Origin: Mytilus edulis
Taxonomy: Eukaryota > Mollusca > Bivalvia > Mytilida > Mytilidae
Assembly (NCBI RefSeq): GCF_963676685.1
Contig: NC_092346.1
Location: 92,166,255-92,230,254 of the forward strand
Direction of reading: 5' to 3'
DNA length: 64,000 nt
This document shows positions 48,405 through 60,000 of this stretch, one piece after another. The position numbers and the translations under genes were made by a program. Positions within the stretch are counted from its first letter, which is position 1, and each line of letters begins with the position of its first letter. Under the pieces are notes generated by a model. That model saw only the letters and a program-made list of their open reading frames with translations, was not told the DNA's origin and made no database searches.

Positions 48405-50100
48405 ATTGAGAAAGGAAATGGGGAATGTGTCAAAGCGACAGCAACCCGACCATAGAGCAGATACCAGCCGAAGGCCACCAATTGGTCTTCAATGTAGCGA
48501 GAAACTCCCGCACCTGGGACAATATCCCTAATGCGCCTTGAAATGAGGAACTCAAAAGTCACGTGTAAACAAAAAATCTCTGTGTAGTGATATTTGACAC
48601 ATTTCTATGATAAACAAATGACTGAGCTGAACCATTTGTGTTAAATTAGAAAGTAAGGGAACACAGAATAAATGTGTAAAAACTATGGAGCCATTAAATG
48701 TGTTCAAAGTATTAAATTTTTAAAGAACTTATTGTGTCAAAAATGGGATTGTTTACCATGAGGAGCCACATCGCAAAAGGATACTCGGGGTTTGCTAATT
48801 TACGGAAAAATGAATCACACTTCGTACCCCGAAAATTTAACCACATATGTAAAAATGTCTCAGCTTCGAAACAAGCCATCATACATATACAAGTTTATAA
48901 TATGGGCTGAGCAACAGAAGAAAACGTTACCATTACCGCCTATGTAGAAACAATTGCGCATATTGCCCCACCTGTAGGCGTTCTTCAGCTGGTCCCTTAA
49001 AAAATATCTATACTAGTACAGTGATAATGGGCGTCATACTAAACTCAGAATTATACACAAGAAACTAAAATGAAAAATCATACAAGACTAACAAAGGCCA
49101 GAGGCTCCTGACTTTGGACAGGCATTAAACTACGGCGGGGTTAAACATGTTTATGAGATCTCAACCCTCCCCTATACCTCTAGCCAATGTAGAAAAGTAA
49201 ACGCATAACAATACGCACATTAAAATTCAGTTCAATAGCAGTCCGAGTCCACTGTCAGAAGATGTAACAAAAGAAAATAAATAAAATTACAATAATACAT
49301 AAAAAAAACCAACAAACTACTAGCAGTTAACTGACATGCCAGTTCCAGACCTCAATTAAACTGATTGAAAGAGTATGTTTCCATCATATGAATATCAGGC
49401 ACAATCCCTCCCGTTAGGGGTTTAGTATCATACTATAATAAAATATATGAGAAGAACATAACCCGTGTCATGCCAACAACTGGTTTTTTTAAATAAATGT
49501 GTTTAGTTCCGATGCAAATAAAATTGAGAATGGAAATGGGGAATGTGCCAAAGAGACAACAACCCGACCATAGAAAAAACAACAGCAGAAGGTCACCAAC
49601 AGGTCTTCAATGTAGCGAGAAATTCCCGCAATAGGAGGCGTCCTTCAGCTGGCCCATAAACAAATATATACTAGTTCAGTGATAATGAACGCCATGCTAA
49701 CTTCCAAATTGTACAGAAGAAACTAAAATTAAAATAATACAAGACGAACAAAGGCCAGAGGCTCCTGACTTGGGACAGGCGCAAAAATGCGGCGGGGTTA
49801 AACATGTTTGTAAGATCTCAACCCTTCCCCTATACCTCTAGCCAATGTAGAAAAGTAAACGCATAACAATACGCACATTAAAATTCAGTTCAAGAGAAGT
49901 CCGAGTCTGATGTCAGAGGATGTAACCAAAGAAAATAAACAAAATGACAATTATACATAAATAACAACAGACTACTAGCAGTTAAGACCCTATAAGTAAA
50001 TCAAAGACCCTATAAGTGAATCAATCAAAGCCAAATTATGCAATCTTTAATGACCTGATAACAGTATCGTAACTATATCCCTTCTTAATAAGTCTGTTTA
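48405..50100 (-). mobile_element. Tandem 3' repeats of a retroelement
   Basis: Three partial copies of the same sequence (48405-48545, 48965-49500, 49520-50100) follow one another on the 3' side of the minus-strand reverse transcriptase. Shared landmarks include AGGCTCCTGACT, AATACGCACA and ACTACTAGCAGTTA. Tandem partial copies behind a reverse transcriptase are usual for Penelope-like elements; the class assignment is inference. Confidence 0.65.
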
Positions 50101-50338
50101 AAGGATTTGTAAGCTTTTGAGGTGAATACTGACATTGTTGTGCTTTGTAAAGAATATTACCATAAAAGATTGTATGTGAAATACCTGAACGTATAAGATG
50201 TCTGCATGTTGAGTTATATTTACGAATTATTTCCTTATACCGATGATAAAATTTATTAAATGTTTTGACTAGTTTGTGATATCGAAAACCCTGGTGTAAT
50301 AATTTTTCAGTAATACATAAATTTCTCGCGCTAAAATC

Positions 50339-50977
50339 TTATACCTTGTAACATACAAGAGCGAATCGTACCAGTTGAGATATATAAACACCATACGATG
50401 GTGAAAAGGGAACGTCACCATCTAAAAATGGATAATTAACGATAGGAAATGAAAAATCATCTCTTTTATCATAATTTTTTGTATTATGCTTCCCGTTAAT
50501 GATATAGATATCAAGATCGAGGAAAGGGCAGTGGTCATTGTTAGTATTAAATTTTTTTAAAGTAAGTTCAACAGAATAAATTTCGTTAGTATACATTCTG
50601 AAGTCGTCATCTTTGAGAGCCAATATATCATCAAAATATCTAATAGTATTGTTAAATTTGTGTATCAAATATTGTTTCAATGGGTCTTTGCTAATTTTAG
50701 TCATAAATTGTAACTCCTAACAATACAAAAACAAGTCCGCAATAAGTGGTGCACAGTTCGTCCCCATTGGAATTCCAATAACTTGACGATATACGGAATC
50801 TTCAAAGCGAACAAAGATGTTATCATGTAAACATTCAAGCGCGGCGGCGCAGTAATCATAATATGATGAATACTGATATATTGAAATATTGCTCGTTTGT
50901 TTGATGCTTTTGTCTGCATGTGCAATGATGAAATTAAAAACCCGAATGCCCAGAAGCATGTATGGTAGCATACACAC
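50339..50977 (-). pseudogene. Reverse transcriptase of a Penelope-like element, nonsense-bearing
   Basis: One minus-strand frame reads VYRQVIGIPMGTNCAPLIAD and LFLYC, then an in-frame TAG (50717-50719). It continues in the same frame with NNTIRYFDDILALKDDDFRM, the Y-F-D-D catalytic box, and CPFLDLDIYI. It is the palm and thumb part of a reverse transcriptase. The order IPMGTNCAP, YFDD, FLDL is shared by a bivalve family that I associate with Penelope-like elements. The N-terminal part is missing above 50977, and no endonuclease domain is seen. One stop, where a Tyr is expected, and the truncation make it inactive, though recently so. It is followed by the tandem repeats at 48405-50100. Confidence 0.78.
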
Positions 50978-51079
50978 ATCATGTTAAAATTTTACTGCTC
51001 TTTTATAATGAAGAAAAAACTACTGAGCATAATCCAGCACCTAGATTTATCTCGATTTTGTTACAATCTATGATGCTTA

Positions 51080-52704
51080 GGCCGTGTTCACACCAAACGC
51101 CGTGTAGAGTAAACATGTTTACAATTAGTTTAGTGAAGTGTGCACTGGTTTCACATTACATTTGTTCACATCTATACACATTGTTTAGCTACCTGTACAT
51201 AAGATTTGTTCTCACTTGTAAACTATGTGTCATTTAAATGTTCATTACGTAGAACTGAATTCAAAATTTTGGGACAATTTTTCTAGCGGTAAGGGAACAA
51301 CCATTTGACTTCAAAAGGGTGGGTGGGGTGGGAATGGAAATATTCCGATCCCCAATTTGATAAAAAAAAAAAATGATCATACAGATGATAAAAGAAATAT
51401 TCTGAATCAAAGAGTTTCCCCATACATTATAGTGTTAAATATTGAAAAAAAATGTATTTGATCACCAGCATCGAAAAAAAAGGAATAAAAACGTACGCGC
51501 GAAAAAAAAATCTTACTCAGATAAAAAAAAAATAACCCTCCCCCTTTTTAAGTTAAGTGGTTACTACTTTATGAAAGCCATTTTTATAATTTGCAGTAGT
51601 TTGAATATACTAGAGATGTCTCGATTACGCACTAGAAAACGTTAGCTGCAGCAGCGTGCTTACAGCCGAAAAAAAGGATTGAGTTATTAGGGATCTCTAA
51701 ATTTTATCTTTTCTGTTTGTTTCAAATGGTATTTCTTCTCCAAGGAGTATTTGGTAAAAGAATAGGGTCACGTTTTTTTAATTTATTTTAAGTGTTATTT
51801 AACGGATTTGAGATACTAGACAAACATATCATTTACCCCACACTTTTTTTAGTCATGCATTTATGCGTGAATCGTTTGAGTAAAGACCAGTGGCAAATAT
51901 TTCTATGTACGTCAAGTCGATTCGGGAAGACCTTTTCAAATGAATTAGGCAGCAACTATTTACTTCATTTTTTAGGGAGGGAAAGGGGGGGGGGGTAGAG
52001 GGGCGTGGGCTATTGATTTTTCCAGGACAAATTTTGGTGACAAGTCGAAATCAATTTTAGCATTATATATATATAGTGGTAGCTGAGGGGGAAACAAACA
52101 AATTTTTTTTCAGGGCCAAAAACTGGAAACATTTTTTGTTTCCAAAACAAAATCCATAGCTCACCCCCCACCCCCTTGCCTTTATGTTTTATACTCAACT
52201 ATAATAGCCCCACCCCCATGCCTTTATGTTTTATACTCAACTATAATAGCCCCCCCCCATGCCTTTATGTTTTATACTCAACTATAATAGCCCCCCTCCC
52301 CGAAAATCAATTGGTTCCTGCCTTATGGGTTCGGCAATAATGCTGCTTTGAGTCTTAATCAGGGGTTAATAAAGTACGCGAATTTGTTTTTAACAAAAAA
52401 AATCTGTAAAATTTAGACAACAATTTCTGTAAAGAACTATACTAATAATTATCAAAAATATCAATTTTACTCAAAAATAGTTTCCTCCTTAAATATATAC
52501 ACGGTAAAACTAATGTCCTAAATGCCTAGTTTTGTGTACACTTAACCTACACAAGGCCTACATTGACTATCGACTGTGTGTAGATAAAACATGATTTAAA
52601 CTACATGTAAACATTGAGTTTTATCAATGGGAACGCAATTGTGTTTAGTTTACGTGTGAGTTACACTAACACAACACCGAATTTAGGTCAATGTGAACAC
52701 GGCC
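51080..52704. mobile_element. TTA-flanked inverted-repeat element (PIF/Harbinger-like MITE)
   Basis: Ends GGCCGTGTTCACA and TGTGAACACGGCC are exact inverses. They are flanked by TTA at 51077-51079 and 52705-52707, the 3-bp target of PIF/Harbinger elements. Subterminal parts are rich in TGTGTAGA/ACACA-type motifs on both sides. There is no transposase. The interior holds A and G runs and the tandem repeat at 52165-52305. Confidence 0.75.
52165..52305. repeat. Three-unit 47-bp tandem repeat
   Basis: Three near-identical units, each with GCCTTTATGTTTTATACTCA and a C-rich junction. Located inside the TTA-flanked element. Confidence 0.85.
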
Positions 52705-53290
52705 TTATTTGTTAGTTTAAATGTAGTTTTGAAACTGTCTTCATTTAAGTAAAATTTATCTTCACTCGTTAACGTGTTTTAGGTTGACAAAGTCATTTTC
52801 ATATGAACAACTTTTAAGAAGAAAGAGTGTAAGAAATTATAAAGTCGTTTTCAGACTTATCCACCGCGGTAAAGTCTGCATTCTTCTAAACCTGTAGGTA
52901 ATTCAAATCTGTTCAGTCTTGGTTCAGACTGATCATTAATTGTTATTCACTTTTAATGATTAAAAACATACATAATTGTTTGAAAAAGGTAAAGAACAGT
53001 ACTGATAAACCTGAATTGACAGCCATGCAATGAAGAAGCCATGCAGTGGTTTGAATACTAGTAGTTGGAAATTTAAACCAGTTAATAAATCTGACACTGC
53101 ACATGACTTAGACATTTCAAAGATGATAAAACCAACATGAACGTTTCTAGCTTGAATTCGTTTAAGAGTGCTTTAAATGAATATCATATTAGAAAATAAA
53201 TTTCTTATTTGCCATAAAAAGTCTAAGATTACAAAATATTAACAATAACCTGCACATCTCATGGAATCAACCAAACATGTTTAATTACAG

Positions 53291-53599
53291 TTACATGGAG
53301 TCTTCAAACAAATCCAGTAGTCTTCGGGAGTAATGCTACTCTCTGTTGTATAGTGCAAGGCCCTGAAACTAAGCACATGGCATGGGTAAGAGATCCAGAG
53401 GCAATAGTATTAGCAACGGGTAATAGCACATTGAACCCTATGAAATATTCAGCGTCGATAGAACCAAAAGGAAACTGTACCTACTATTTGCTGACAATTT
53501 TCAAAATTGATATGACAGATATTAACATCAACTATAAATGTGAATCGAATTTTGACCTATTTGAACAGAAGTTAGAACTGAGAGAAGAAAGTTTTGTCA
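53291..53599 (+). CDS. Ig receptor 1, first Ig domain exon
   Basis: A 309-bp exon, phase 1 at both ends as usual for Ig domains. Begins after acceptor TTAATTACAG with TWSLQTNPVVFGSNATLCC. Donor GTAAGT. Confidence 0.88.
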
Positions 53600-56500
53600 G
53601 TAAGTCAACCTCTTTATGTTATTAAGTTCTTACAGTGCCAGTCGGAAGGAAATGAGAAAAAAGTACGAAATAGATCATATTGATGAAAAAAAAAATTATA
53701 CATCTATGTTTTACGGAAATAGAATAACTGCTTCCTGTCAATAGCAAACGAATTTTGATCTGAAACAGTAAATTTGATCTAAACAGCTTTTTAAAATAGG
53801 GATAAAAGATATCAGAGGGACAGTCAAACCCATAGATTGAAACAAACTGACAACGCCATAGCTAAAAATAAAAAGACAAACAGACAAATAATAGTTCAGA
53901 AGACACAACATAGAAAACTAAGACTAAGCAACACTAACCCTACTAAAAACTCCCAATGTGGCACCCGTCGTGTTGCTTAAGTTATTACAATTCCGATGAA
54001 TAGTATAATTCGGTAGGTCACATTCGAGAAAAGGGAAGGATATTGTAGTAACGACATAAGGAACATATCCAATACTATCTGTGAAACAGTTATTCCATAA
54101 CGGTCAACCAACTCATGATGGCCAATGTGAGAACCATTAATCATTAAGTTGTTTAGTAACACCCAGACGTGTCCACTGCACTAAGTTTATTTTTTTGATA
54201 AATGTATTTGCATTTAATTAAGAATTGTTAAGATTGGTATGACTTGTTTCTTAACTTTACAGATCACATTGTATCAGCAACATACTGAAATGTCTAAAAA
54301 TCCATTGAAATAATGGCAAAACAGTTGTAAGAAAAAGTTTAAATGTATCGCAGTGGCTAATAAGTCAGATCAAAAGACTGAAATGTCTGAATACTTAATT
54401 GTTCTGTCTTTTCAGATGGTGATAGAACAAAATGAAATAAATTACATTTGCTTATGTGTCAGTTGTCCAAAACACTTATGCATGTGCGGTAAAGTTATAC
54501 CTATATACCACCCTTATATACGTATTTTCGAAATCTCTGGTGGACATATTAACCGGATTTGTTACATGTATCACATAAGCAACACGACGGGTGCCACATG
54601 TGAAGCAGGATCTGCTTACCCTTCCAGAGCACCTGAGATCACTCCTACTTTTTGGTGGGGTTCGTGTTGTTTATTCTTTAGTTTTCTATGTTGTGTCATG
54701 TGTACTATTGTTTGTCTGTTTGTCTTTTTCATTTTTAGCCATGGCGTTGTCAGTTTATTTTAGATTTCTGAGTTTGACTGTCCCTTTGGTATCTTTCGTC
54801 CCTCTTTTAAACTGATGGCATTATATGACACATAATATATATCATACATTTTTCCGTTTCAGTGAAACCTTTACGCAACGAAACTGTTACGAATATTACA
54901 AGAGAAAATGGCATGATCTCAGTTTCATTAAGAATACAAAACATATACCCCAAACCGGAATGTTTTTTCTCATCAAAGGTAGATAATATTTTTCTTATAA
55001 CAATAACAAAATTTATATAAAAAGGATAAAATTAAAGCTACTAAAATAAAATGTTCTACAAAATAGGAAATATTTCATACAACAGGAACGATTATATAAA
55101 ATGCATACAACTTATATTTCTAAAAACATCACATTATTATAAAGTAAAATCACAAAAATACTGAACTCAGAGGAAAATCAATTTGCAAAGTCCATAATCA
55201 CATGGCAAAATCAAAAAACAAAACGCATCAAAAACGAATGGACAAGAACTGTCATATTCCTGACTTGGTACAGGCATTTTCAAATGTAGAAAATGGTGGA
55301 TTAAACCTGGTTCTATAGCGCTAACCCTCTCACTTTTATAACAGTCTCATCAAATTCCGCTACATTTACATGATGCGTTAAATAAACAGTCACAATTAAT
55401 AAAATATCATAGTATCAATCAAAATAACGTTTAAACCTTCTCTCAATTTCTCTCCTACACAAAAGCGTTTATCAACATCATGAGATCGGGGTAGATTTAT
55501 AAAGACCAATATTAATAGACCTTGTATTTTTTAAATTCAGTTAATTGATTTCTTCACATGTTGTACATGAAGAAGGTAGAGATACAATCAGAGGGTACAT
55601 TTTATTTTGACGCTTTTGGTCGATATATCTTATTCAGATTACATCTTTAGTCTGCTGATAGAGACCTGATCCATTGGTATTGCTTACTTATTCATGCTTA
55701 ATTTATGATAGTATTACTGAATTATATGTTTAATCGTGAGGACTTGGATGCAAATTCAATATATTTGCTTAAAACTAAAGAATAAAAAATTAAAGTAAAT
55801 AAAATGATTCTTGTATCACTTTTTCTTATTTTCATTACAGAGGGCGAAAATTAATGGTAACATTTCCTTAGAAGAAAATGGCAAACTTTACAACGTAAAA
55901 ATGGCTTTCGGTATAAGCGAACATATGTGTGAAGACAATATCACTGCGTATTGTGCGTTAGGGAAGGAAATTGAACCTATTTACTTTCCTTCATCTAATA
56001 ATAGTGAGTAATGGTAGTAAAATATTAGTATAAAACGAGTGTAAACGTAGTTAGAAGTAGTTTTGTTGGCGATTTTGACTTCAAAGAAGGATCACTTTTT
56101 TTGTTTGAAATTTGTACTTTTACCTTTAGGTTGACCAACACATGTTTCATTGTTTGTTTGATTATTATTCTGTAATCTTTGGAAAGTTAATATACTGTGT
56201 TAAGAAATTCTACAATGATTTTTTAGGCTGGACACGCCAATGCCCTAAAGATAGACATGGAGATAATTCCGTCTTAATAGTAACTGTGGTAATCATAATA
56301 ACGCTGTTATTTATTGTTGTACTTATAGGTAAGTATAACTGCAACATTAGAAAACACATCTCTGATACAAAACAAATGATCCAAAAGATTCAATCTTGTT
56401 TATATTGGATCACTCGGATATTAAAATGAAATTAAACGTAACAAATAATATAATTTGGATTGCATGATTTCAATTTTATCTGCTGTAGAATTAGAATTAA

Positions 56501-57046
56501 AAAAAAACTAATATTAAATTCAAGTTTTCATTATTTTGAATATACTATATCTTCTGATTGTTGTTCATCCTTATGCATTTAATCAAAAATAAATGCAAGT
56601 AAACATCTATGAGATGGCAACGAATGACAAAGACAATCAAACTATATCGATATACTGCCTCTAACAAAATTAACATATAAATAAAGATATTTAAGCAATA
56701 TTTTTAAAGTTTATAATACAACGCAGTATACATTTTATAAGGCACTGTGCGCTTTAAAACAAGGTTCAATCCACCATTTTCTACATTTGAAAATGCCTGT
56801 ACCAAGTCAGGAATACGACAGTTGTTGTCCATTCGTCTTTGATGTGTTTTGTCATTTGTTTTTGCCATATAATTAGGGACTTTCCAATTTGATTTTCCTC
56901 GGAATTCAGTATTTTTGAGATTTTACTGTCGATTGTTTTTTTATTTCCTTTTAGGTTTGTTGGTAAAGAAATATTTTGCAAGAAAAGTCGGCCATGCATT
57001 TAAACGGGTTTTAAATCCGAACAATCACGAAGCTGTACTGGTATAA
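53291..57046 (+). CDS. Ig-domain type I membrane receptor (Ig receptor 1)
   Basis: Five exons (53291-53599, 54863-54978, 55841-56003, 56227-56328, 56955-57046) join in phase into about 260 residues ending at TAA. The first exon is a V-like Ig domain: NATLCC, HMAWVR, then DININYKC, giving the Cys, Trp, D-x-x-x-Y-x-C pattern. The second and third exons together form another cysteine-bearing domain, probably a degenerate Ig fold, with several N-glycosylation sites (NET, NIT, NIS). The fourth exon is a membrane helix (VLIVTVVIIITLLFIVVLIG). The last codes for a basic 30-residue tail ending EAVLV, which fits a class II PDZ-binding end. The signal peptide exon is not in this set; the best candidate is 48098-48183. 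Likely a cell-surface adhesion or immune-type receptor; the ligand is unknown. Confidence 0.85.
53795..54813. mobile_element. Inverted-repeat element in the first Ig receptor 1 intron
   Basis: The left arm (about 53795-53985) and right arm (about 54575-54813) are inverted copies. They share AGGGACAGTCAAAC, CTGACAACGCCAT and GGCACCCGTCGTGTTGCTTA. Related pieces lie at 40220-40470, 58140-58410 and 60946-61130. No ORF. Confidence 0.7.
54863..54978 (+). CDS. Ig receptor 1, second domain, first half
   Basis: Reads MKPLRNETVTNITRENGMIS and on to YPKPECFFSSK. Acceptor CCGTTTCAG, donor GTAGAT. Phase 1 to 0. Confidence 0.8.
55841..56003 (+). CDS. Ig receptor 1, second domain, second half
   Basis: Starts RAKINGNISLEENGKLYNVK and contains EHMCEDNITAYCALG, a possible Y-x-C strand. 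Phase 0 to 1. The split of one domain over two exons is common in Ig genes. Confidence 0.82.
56227..56328 (+). CDS. Ig receptor 1, membrane helix exon
   Basis: Reads SWTRQCPKDRHGDNS, then a 20-residue run of aliphatic residues. Acceptor TTTTTTAG, donor GTAAGT. Phase 1 to 1. Confidence 0.87.
56955..57046 (+). CDS. Ig receptor 1, cytoplasmic tail and stop
   Basis: Reads LLVKKYFARKVGHAFKRVLN and ends NHEAVLV. The tail is short and basic, without tyrosine motifs apart from one Tyr near the membrane. A repeat family 2 copy lies directly upstream (56770-56940) and supplies sequence just before the acceptor. Confidence 0.83.
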
Positions 57047-57059
57047 ACGATAATTGAAA

Positions 57060-60000
57060 ACAAATGTAATTTTGTATTGTCTTTTTGAACTGGTTAAACA
57101 TTTGTAAATATATAAATTTTCAAGAGTCATCCACCCGGACATAGTCAATGGATTCGAATTACGCATTACGCTATGGTATCTCCAAAACTAATATTGGAAG
57201 TGCTTGGAAACATTTCGAAGAAATTATGAAAATCCAATATTTATTCAAAAAGATAAAATTATTATTATTGTAGATTGCGTACATATCTGGATTTTGTATT
57301 TATGTCAAATGCCTTTTTCTGTGATTATTGGCAGTATAGCTTTGTAGAAGATATTAAAGTTTTAAGAAGAAAAGAAAAAAAGTGGAATTTTTATGTTGAT
57401 TATAAAACATGCATGCCACTTTTTACCCTTACTAAATGGAACTCTTAGATTAGATTTTTGTTTTCTTCTAAATACTGGCTATGACACAGTGTATCTATAA
57501 ATGTAGGCTTGTCTATAATATTTAAACTCTCAATCTAATTAGAATAATGGCAGTTTTTTTTTATTCTGACTTCGTTAGCTGAATTACCAGCTCTTTCAAG
57601 TGGGATCACTTGATATACTTTCTTATAAAGTCTGCTCAGAAAGAAAATGCCATTATGCATCGCTTAGGTTCTTTGAAAAAAGCAATTCATATTATCAATA
57701 GTTGGATGGAATTTCACAGTGTCTACACATATATGATGATTAAGGATTATGCAAAAGTAGTATTTGTATATACTAATTTTATTATTTTTATAAATAGTGG
57801 AAATTTCAGGTCAATAAAAGTTCAGGATTGTAACCTATTTGTATTGGTTAAAAACTCTATGTAACAGTTATATTCTATTAAATATATTTATGACATCTTT
57901 GAAATATCAACCATTGTATAAACTTAAAGAATAATTGCAATTATTGTTAACTTAACAAATTGAAAACAACACTTTTAATAATTTCTAGCGTCCAAAGCGC
58001 TTATCTGGATTTACCTTCATCAGGAACGCTCAAAGCCAAACATTTGAAATCCGAAGATGTATAAGTACCGAAACCGTTGAAGAGCTATATGTCAAAAATA
58101 CCTAAAATAAGTACCCAAATTCACCTAAAGCTAACTTTGCCTGATAAAAGAAGGGCGAAATATACCAGAGGGACAGTCAAACTCATCGGAAATAAACCGA
58201 CAACACCTTGGCTGAAAAACAAACAAACAGAGAAACAAACAAACAACAATACACAAGACAGAACACATAAAACTAAGGACTTAGCAACACGAACCCCACA
58301 AGAAACTTCGGGTGATCTCAGGTGCTCCGGAAGGGTTAGCAGATCCTGCTCCACATGCACCCGTCGTGTTTACAGGAATACAAATAAAAGTCAGGGGTAA
58401 ACGCAGGTGATCCTGAAGGGTTATGCTTGATTATTTACTATGGACTTCCACAATTACATCACTCAACCATTCAACCTCAGTAGTTACAAATGAACGGACG
58501 TTATTATTCTTTCCATGTGTTTTGCCTTCATGCGTCCAAAGGCATTGTATCTGAGTGTGGGTTCCCGATTGTGACTGTTTTGCCGAGTGTGAACTCGCAT
58601 TACTATAAGACGTGGTACGGTACTTATCCATCCCAAATTCATGTATTTAGTTTAAATGTTTAATGTTATATTTGTAATTCTCATCGGATTTTGTCAAATG
58701 TGTTGACGTCTTTTCTATTATATTTATGTGTTATGGTAAAGAAAATTAATCACCGCCTTCATTTATCAGATTTGATTGCGTTCAAAGTAATCAGTACGAT
58801 ATTTTACGTTTGAAGTTAGATTCATAACAAACCTGACAAAGTTTTATAATATAGTTAATTGCTACCTCAGTTTTATATTAATAAGATTTAAAATGTGCTT
58901 TGTTATTAAATGCAATATCAGTATTTAGTTCAAATATATAATCTTAAATTAATCCTAATTCTATCTTATTCATTCTTATGTGACGTCATTTTTCATTTTT
59001 TGATGCTCTGTTTTACTAATTCAAATGACGTCATTTTTTCGTCATTTTTCAGTTTCAAATAGGACGTCACTTGGCGTAGAGGTTTAAACGTATTCGGATG
59101 TGTCTACTTTTGTGTTTCAAATGTCTGGTTATGTAAATGTATTTCAGTTGTTTCCTGTAATTAGTTAATACTTCAGCTTTATCATGTACATCTTTTGAAT
59201 ATTCATTTTATTAAATTTACTGTTTGCAAAAGTATAAATTACTCTAAATTATAGGGATTTTCTGGTAACTTAACAGAAAACCCTTGCCGTTTTTGGCACA
59301 ACCTTTTTGATCTTTTGGTCCTCGATGCTGTTCAACTTTGTACTCGTTTCGGCTTTCAAACTTTTGTATCTATGCGTCACTCATAGGTCTTGTGTGGACA
59401 AAATACACTTCTGGCGTATTAAAATTTTGAACTTGTTGCCTTTTGTTGGCTGTTGTTCGTGTGATTCTTTGTCAATTGTGTTCTCCAATTTATTTATATT
59501 GTAGTCCTGTGTTATATTTCACATGGCCATAAAAGTGCGAGGTTTGGCATGCCACAAAACCAGGTTCAACCCACCATTTTTTCCTTTAAAAATGCCCTGT
59601 ACCAAGTCAGGAATATGGTCATTGTTATATTATAGTTCGTTTCTGTGTGTATTACATTATAACGTTGTGTCGTTTGTTTTCTCTTATTTTTGAGTGTAAA
59701 TTCACATTGCGATAAGACGTGTCACGGTACTTGTCTATCCCAAATTCATGTATTTGGTTTTGATGTTATATATATATGTTATATTCGTTATTCTCGTGGG
59801 ATTTTGTCTATATGTGTTACATTTTAGTGTTATGTCGTTGTTCTCCTCTTATATTTAATGCGTTTCCCTCGGTTTTAGTTTGTTATCCCGATTTTGTTTT
59901 TTGTCCATGGATTTATGAGTTTTGAACAGCGGTATACTACTGTTGCCTTTATTTAATGGACCATTTGTTCACCCTCTTACAGAAATGGTCCTAGAAGGCT

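Noticed and set aside
58077-58400. Plus-strand ORF of 107 codons
   Set aside because: Composed of dispersed repeat sequence (arms of the 53795-54813 family), lysine/threonine-rich by composition.
59307-59504. Plus-strand ORF of 65 codons
   Set aside because: Falls in a repeated segment related to 47700-47790; no exon signals.
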